NCBI GenBank assembly: GCA_036508135.1
Contig: DATCHW010000012.1
Coordinates: 1-13,332, forward strand
Length of the DNA stretch: 13,332 nt
Reading direction: 5' to 3'
From: DATCHW01 sp036508135
GTDB lineage: Bacteria > Bacteroidota > Ignavibacteria > Tepidaquicellales > Tepidaquicellaceae
Shown: in pieces, positions 13,147 to 13,332 of the stretch
How the letters are laid out: each line of letters opens with the position of its first letter
Position numbering within the stretch: position 1 is the stretch's first letter
The notes under the pieces: generated by a model
What the model was told of the DNA's origin: nothing
The model's database searches: none
Seen by the model: only the letters and a program-made list of their open reading frames with translations
Translations under genes and position numbers: made by a program

Positions 13147-13192
13147 TTTCGCCCTTGTTGGTGTTAAAGCAAAGCAGCCTGTCCCGACTTTC
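13147..13192. repeat. Structured intergenic repeat, 3'-truncated copy
   Basis: Matches 13038-13083 at 45 of 46 positions (one G to A change), in the same orientation. The similarity stops before the closing half of the inner hairpin is complete, and the outer CACCAAC arm is missing. It is a truncated duplicate that cannot form the nested fold. Confidence 0.65.
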
Positions 13193-13224
13193 AGCGATTT
13201 TTCAGATATAGTTTTTTAGACATA

Positions 13225-13332
13225 TTATTTAAACCTAAAATCTAATTTGTAATTAAATAACCAGGGTATCTTAGGATCTATCCCTTCGCTTTCTAATTTT
13301 TCAGGAAGGTTGTTATAGTATTTTTCTAAATC
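13225..13332 (-). CDS. C-terminal fragment of an unidentified protein
   Basis: On the minus strand an open frame enters from the right edge and ends at TAA (13225-13227), giving 35 residues: a polar helical-looking part (DLEKYYNNLPEKLESEG) then IDPKIPWLFNYKLDFRFK. Composition is protein-like and codon choice is like the neighbours, with no repeat sequence in it. The aromatic, strand-like last residues could suit an outer-membrane barrel end, but this is weak because the final residue is Lys. The start and most of the gene lie outside the window. Confidence 0.6.
   Translation of the reverse strand, partial: DLEKYYNNLPEKLESEGIDPKIPWLFNYKLDFRFK

Larger units (their letters stand above)
12679..13224. 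other. Non-coding spacer with two structured repeat pairs
   Basis: This 546-nt stretch has no credible gene. The first part (12679-12820) is AT-rich and should contain the lipoprotein promoter, but no clear TTTG/TAnnTTTG pair was found there. The rest holds the two repeat families described separately. Short open frames on both strands cross these repeats and lack any protein-like composition. Confidence 0.7.

Overview
The window is AT-rich and densely coded, with starts that rarely carry a Shine-Dalgarno sequence. It has AT-rich spacers with dispersed palindromic repeats, a probable KorC-type 2-oxoacid:ferredoxin oxidoreductase subunit, a eukaryote-like alanine aminotransferase and a ClpS of the type I recall from Bacteroidota. 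Together these suggest a chromosomal segment of the Bacteroidota/Ignavibacteria (FCB) lineage. This placement is an inference from protein style and repeat types; no rRNA or other phylogenetic marker is present.

Layout. (1) 2-322, plus strand: the 3' end of a 2-oxoacid:acceptor oxidoreductase gamma-subunit gene that enters from the left edge. (2) 323-849: a non-coding purine-rich spacer holding seven copies of a short palindromic element in a degenerate tandem array (365-785), then a terminator-like hairpin. (3) 850-4564, minus strand: a leftward series reading DUF2007 protein, FAD-dependent BaiN/YhiN-like flavoprotein (TTG start, 4-nt overlap), secreted beta-lactamase-fold serine hydrolase (6-nt gap), then after 78 nt a DUF4160/DUF2442 pair joined by an ATGA overlap. 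(4) 4631-5194, plus strand: RNA 2',3'-cyclic phosphodiesterase ThpR, divergent from the DUF2007 gene. (5) 5195-5590: a spacer with a MITE-like imperfect inverted repeat and a perfect 10-bp hairpin. (6) 5591-11501, plus strand: a six-gene run with gaps from -11 to +10 nt: alanine aminotransferase, MazG, Nudix hydrolase, PBP4-type D-Ala-D-Ala carboxypeptidase, a divergent ClpS, and an unrecognised 583-residue exported protein. (7) 11610-12284, plus strand: a PPP-family metallophosphatase. (8) 12349-12678, minus strand: a small cysteine-rich lipoprotein. (9) 12679-13224: non-coding, with two kinds of paired structured repeats. (10) 13225-13332, minus strand: the C-terminal 35 codons of an unidentified protein running off the right edge.

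The six-gene run mixes nucleotide-pool cleaning (MazG, Nudix), amino-acid metabolism (transaminase), cell-wall remodelling (PBP4) and proteolysis (ClpS). It looks like a housekeeping transcription unit rather than a single pathway. No tRNA, rRNA, CRISPR array, integrase or transposase was found. The points most worth a second look are the ClpS homologue that lacks the two acidic residues expected in its N-degron pocket, the DUF4160/DUF2442 couple, the unrecognised 583-residue protein, and the several intergenic repeat families.
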